Assembly: GCA_902493155.1 (NCBI GenBank)
Contig: CABUOE010000160.1
Span: 1 to 5,441 of the forward strand
Reading direction: 5' to 3'
DNA from: an uncultured Eubacteriales bacterium
GTDB lineage: Bacteria; Bacillota; Clostridia; Oscillospirales; Ruminococcaceae
DNA length: 5,441 bases
Below are positions 5,213 through 5,441 of this stretch, one piece after another. Below the pieces are notes generated by a model. The model ran no database searches. It saw nothing but the letters and a program-made list of their open reading frames with translations, and was not told where the DNA came from. A program made the translations under genes and the position numbers. Every line of letters begins with the position of its first letter. Position 1 is the stretch's first letter.

Positions 5213-5271
5213 AAATTTCGCTAGAAATTTGGAGGCGGATTTATCCGCCGTAGTTTTGCGTCAGCAAAACT
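5213..5271. repeat. Three tandem hairpins at 20-base spacing
   Basis: Three perfect stems follow one another. AAATTTC (5213-5219) pairs with 5224-5230, loop GCTA. GGCGGA (5234-5239) pairs with TCCGCC (5244-5249), loop TTTA. AGTTTTGC (5252-5259) pairs with 5264-5271, loop GTCA. Their centres are exactly 20 bases apart and the spacers are two to three bases. The sequences are unrelated to each other, so they are not copies of one unit. TGGAGG occurs after the first and third (5230, 5271). Confidence 0.8.
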
Positions 5272-5278
5272 GGAGGAT

Positions 5279-5354
5279 GATAAAAGAAACGCAAATCGCA
5301 TCTTCTATGCGGCTAGATGTCTTTTCGAAAACATCTATAATTGTGTTTATTATA
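5279..5354 (+). repeat. Hairpin repeat unit R3 with inverted arms
   Basis: The left arm GATAAAAGAAACGCAA (5279-5294) is largely complementary to the right arm TTGTGTTTATTATA (5341-5354). Two hairpins lie between: CGCAT (5297-5301) with ATGCG (5307-5311), and TAGATGT (5314-5320) with ACATCTA (5331-5337), whose stem continues past a C-A mismatch to a TTCG loop. TATGCGGC (5306-5313) and the right arm match copy R1 at 6-55 almost base for base. Confidence 0.7.
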
Positions 5355-5387
5355 CAACTGAATCACCCGAAAGACAACCGTCAATTG

Positions 5388-5415
5388 TTGCATTTTTAAA
5401 GAAACCTGTTATACT
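5388..5415 (+). promoter_or_regulatory. Promoter reading out of the right edge
   Basis: TTGCAT (5388-5393) and TATACT (5410-5415) are 16 bases apart, with TG at 5407-5408 making an extended -10. It would start transcription near 5422 on the plus strand toward a gene beyond the window. No reading frame or ribosome binding site is visible before the edge. Confidence 0.55.
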
Positions 5416-5441
5416 GACAAGTAGAAGCAAACGAAACATCG

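Noticed and set aside
5189..5294. tRNA or tRNA-like gene from the cloverleaf-like folding
   Set aside because: No T-loop or D-loop consensus, no anticodon arm geometry and no acceptor CCA; stems are simple perfect palindromes.
5131..5354. CRISPR array
   Set aside because: The regularly spaced elements are hairpins of different sequence, not identical direct repeats with unique spacers.

Overview
The window looks like chromosomal DNA from an anaerobic, endospore-forming member of the Firmicutes, most likely class Clostridia and possibly an Oscillospirales/Ruminococcaceae-type gut lineage. The grounds are a spoIIID gene, a rubrerythrin, a two-cluster ferredoxin-type DUF362 protein, a DUF1540 protein, strong AGGAGG ribosome binding sites, and moderately GC-rich genes separated by AT-rich spacers. 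The genus is inference; the sequence does not fix it.

Layout, left to right. Bases 6-55 are the right half of a structured intergenic repeat. Then come thpR (+, RNA 2',3'-cyclic phosphodiesterase) with its own promoter and terminator, a secreted protein made entirely of cell-wall-binding repeats (+) behind a 160-base AT-rich leader, and spoIIID (+, mother-cell sporulation regulator, probable TTG start). These converge on a long terminator shared with pcp (-, a divergent pyroglutamyl peptidase). Next are rbr (-, rubrerythrin) and, diverging from it across 173 bases, a 55-residue cysteine-rich DUF1540 gene (+). That gene converges on a DUF362/4Fe-4S protein gene (-). The last 382 bases carry no gene. 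They hold the promoter of the DUF362 gene, an array of hairpins with matching arms, and a promoter pointing out of the right edge.

Nearly every gene appears monocistronic: each has its own terminator hairpin, and four promoters (thpR, pcp, DUF362, right edge) are readable as extended -10 elements. There is no obvious shared pathway. Rubrerythrin, DUF362 and DUF1540 fit an iron/redox theme typical of anaerobes; thpR and pcp are housekeeping; spoIIID and the wall-binding protein concern sporulation and the envelope.

The most unusual content is the repeat system at 5131-5354, with a further half-copy at 6-55. Arms of the form TTGYGTTTATTAT and their inverted counterparts enclose hairpins whose stems differ in sequence but keep their pairing. 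Three more hairpins sit at exact 20-base spacing between two such units. This resembles a modular, MITE- or BOX-like mobile or regulatory element. I cannot tell from the sequence whether it is already described.
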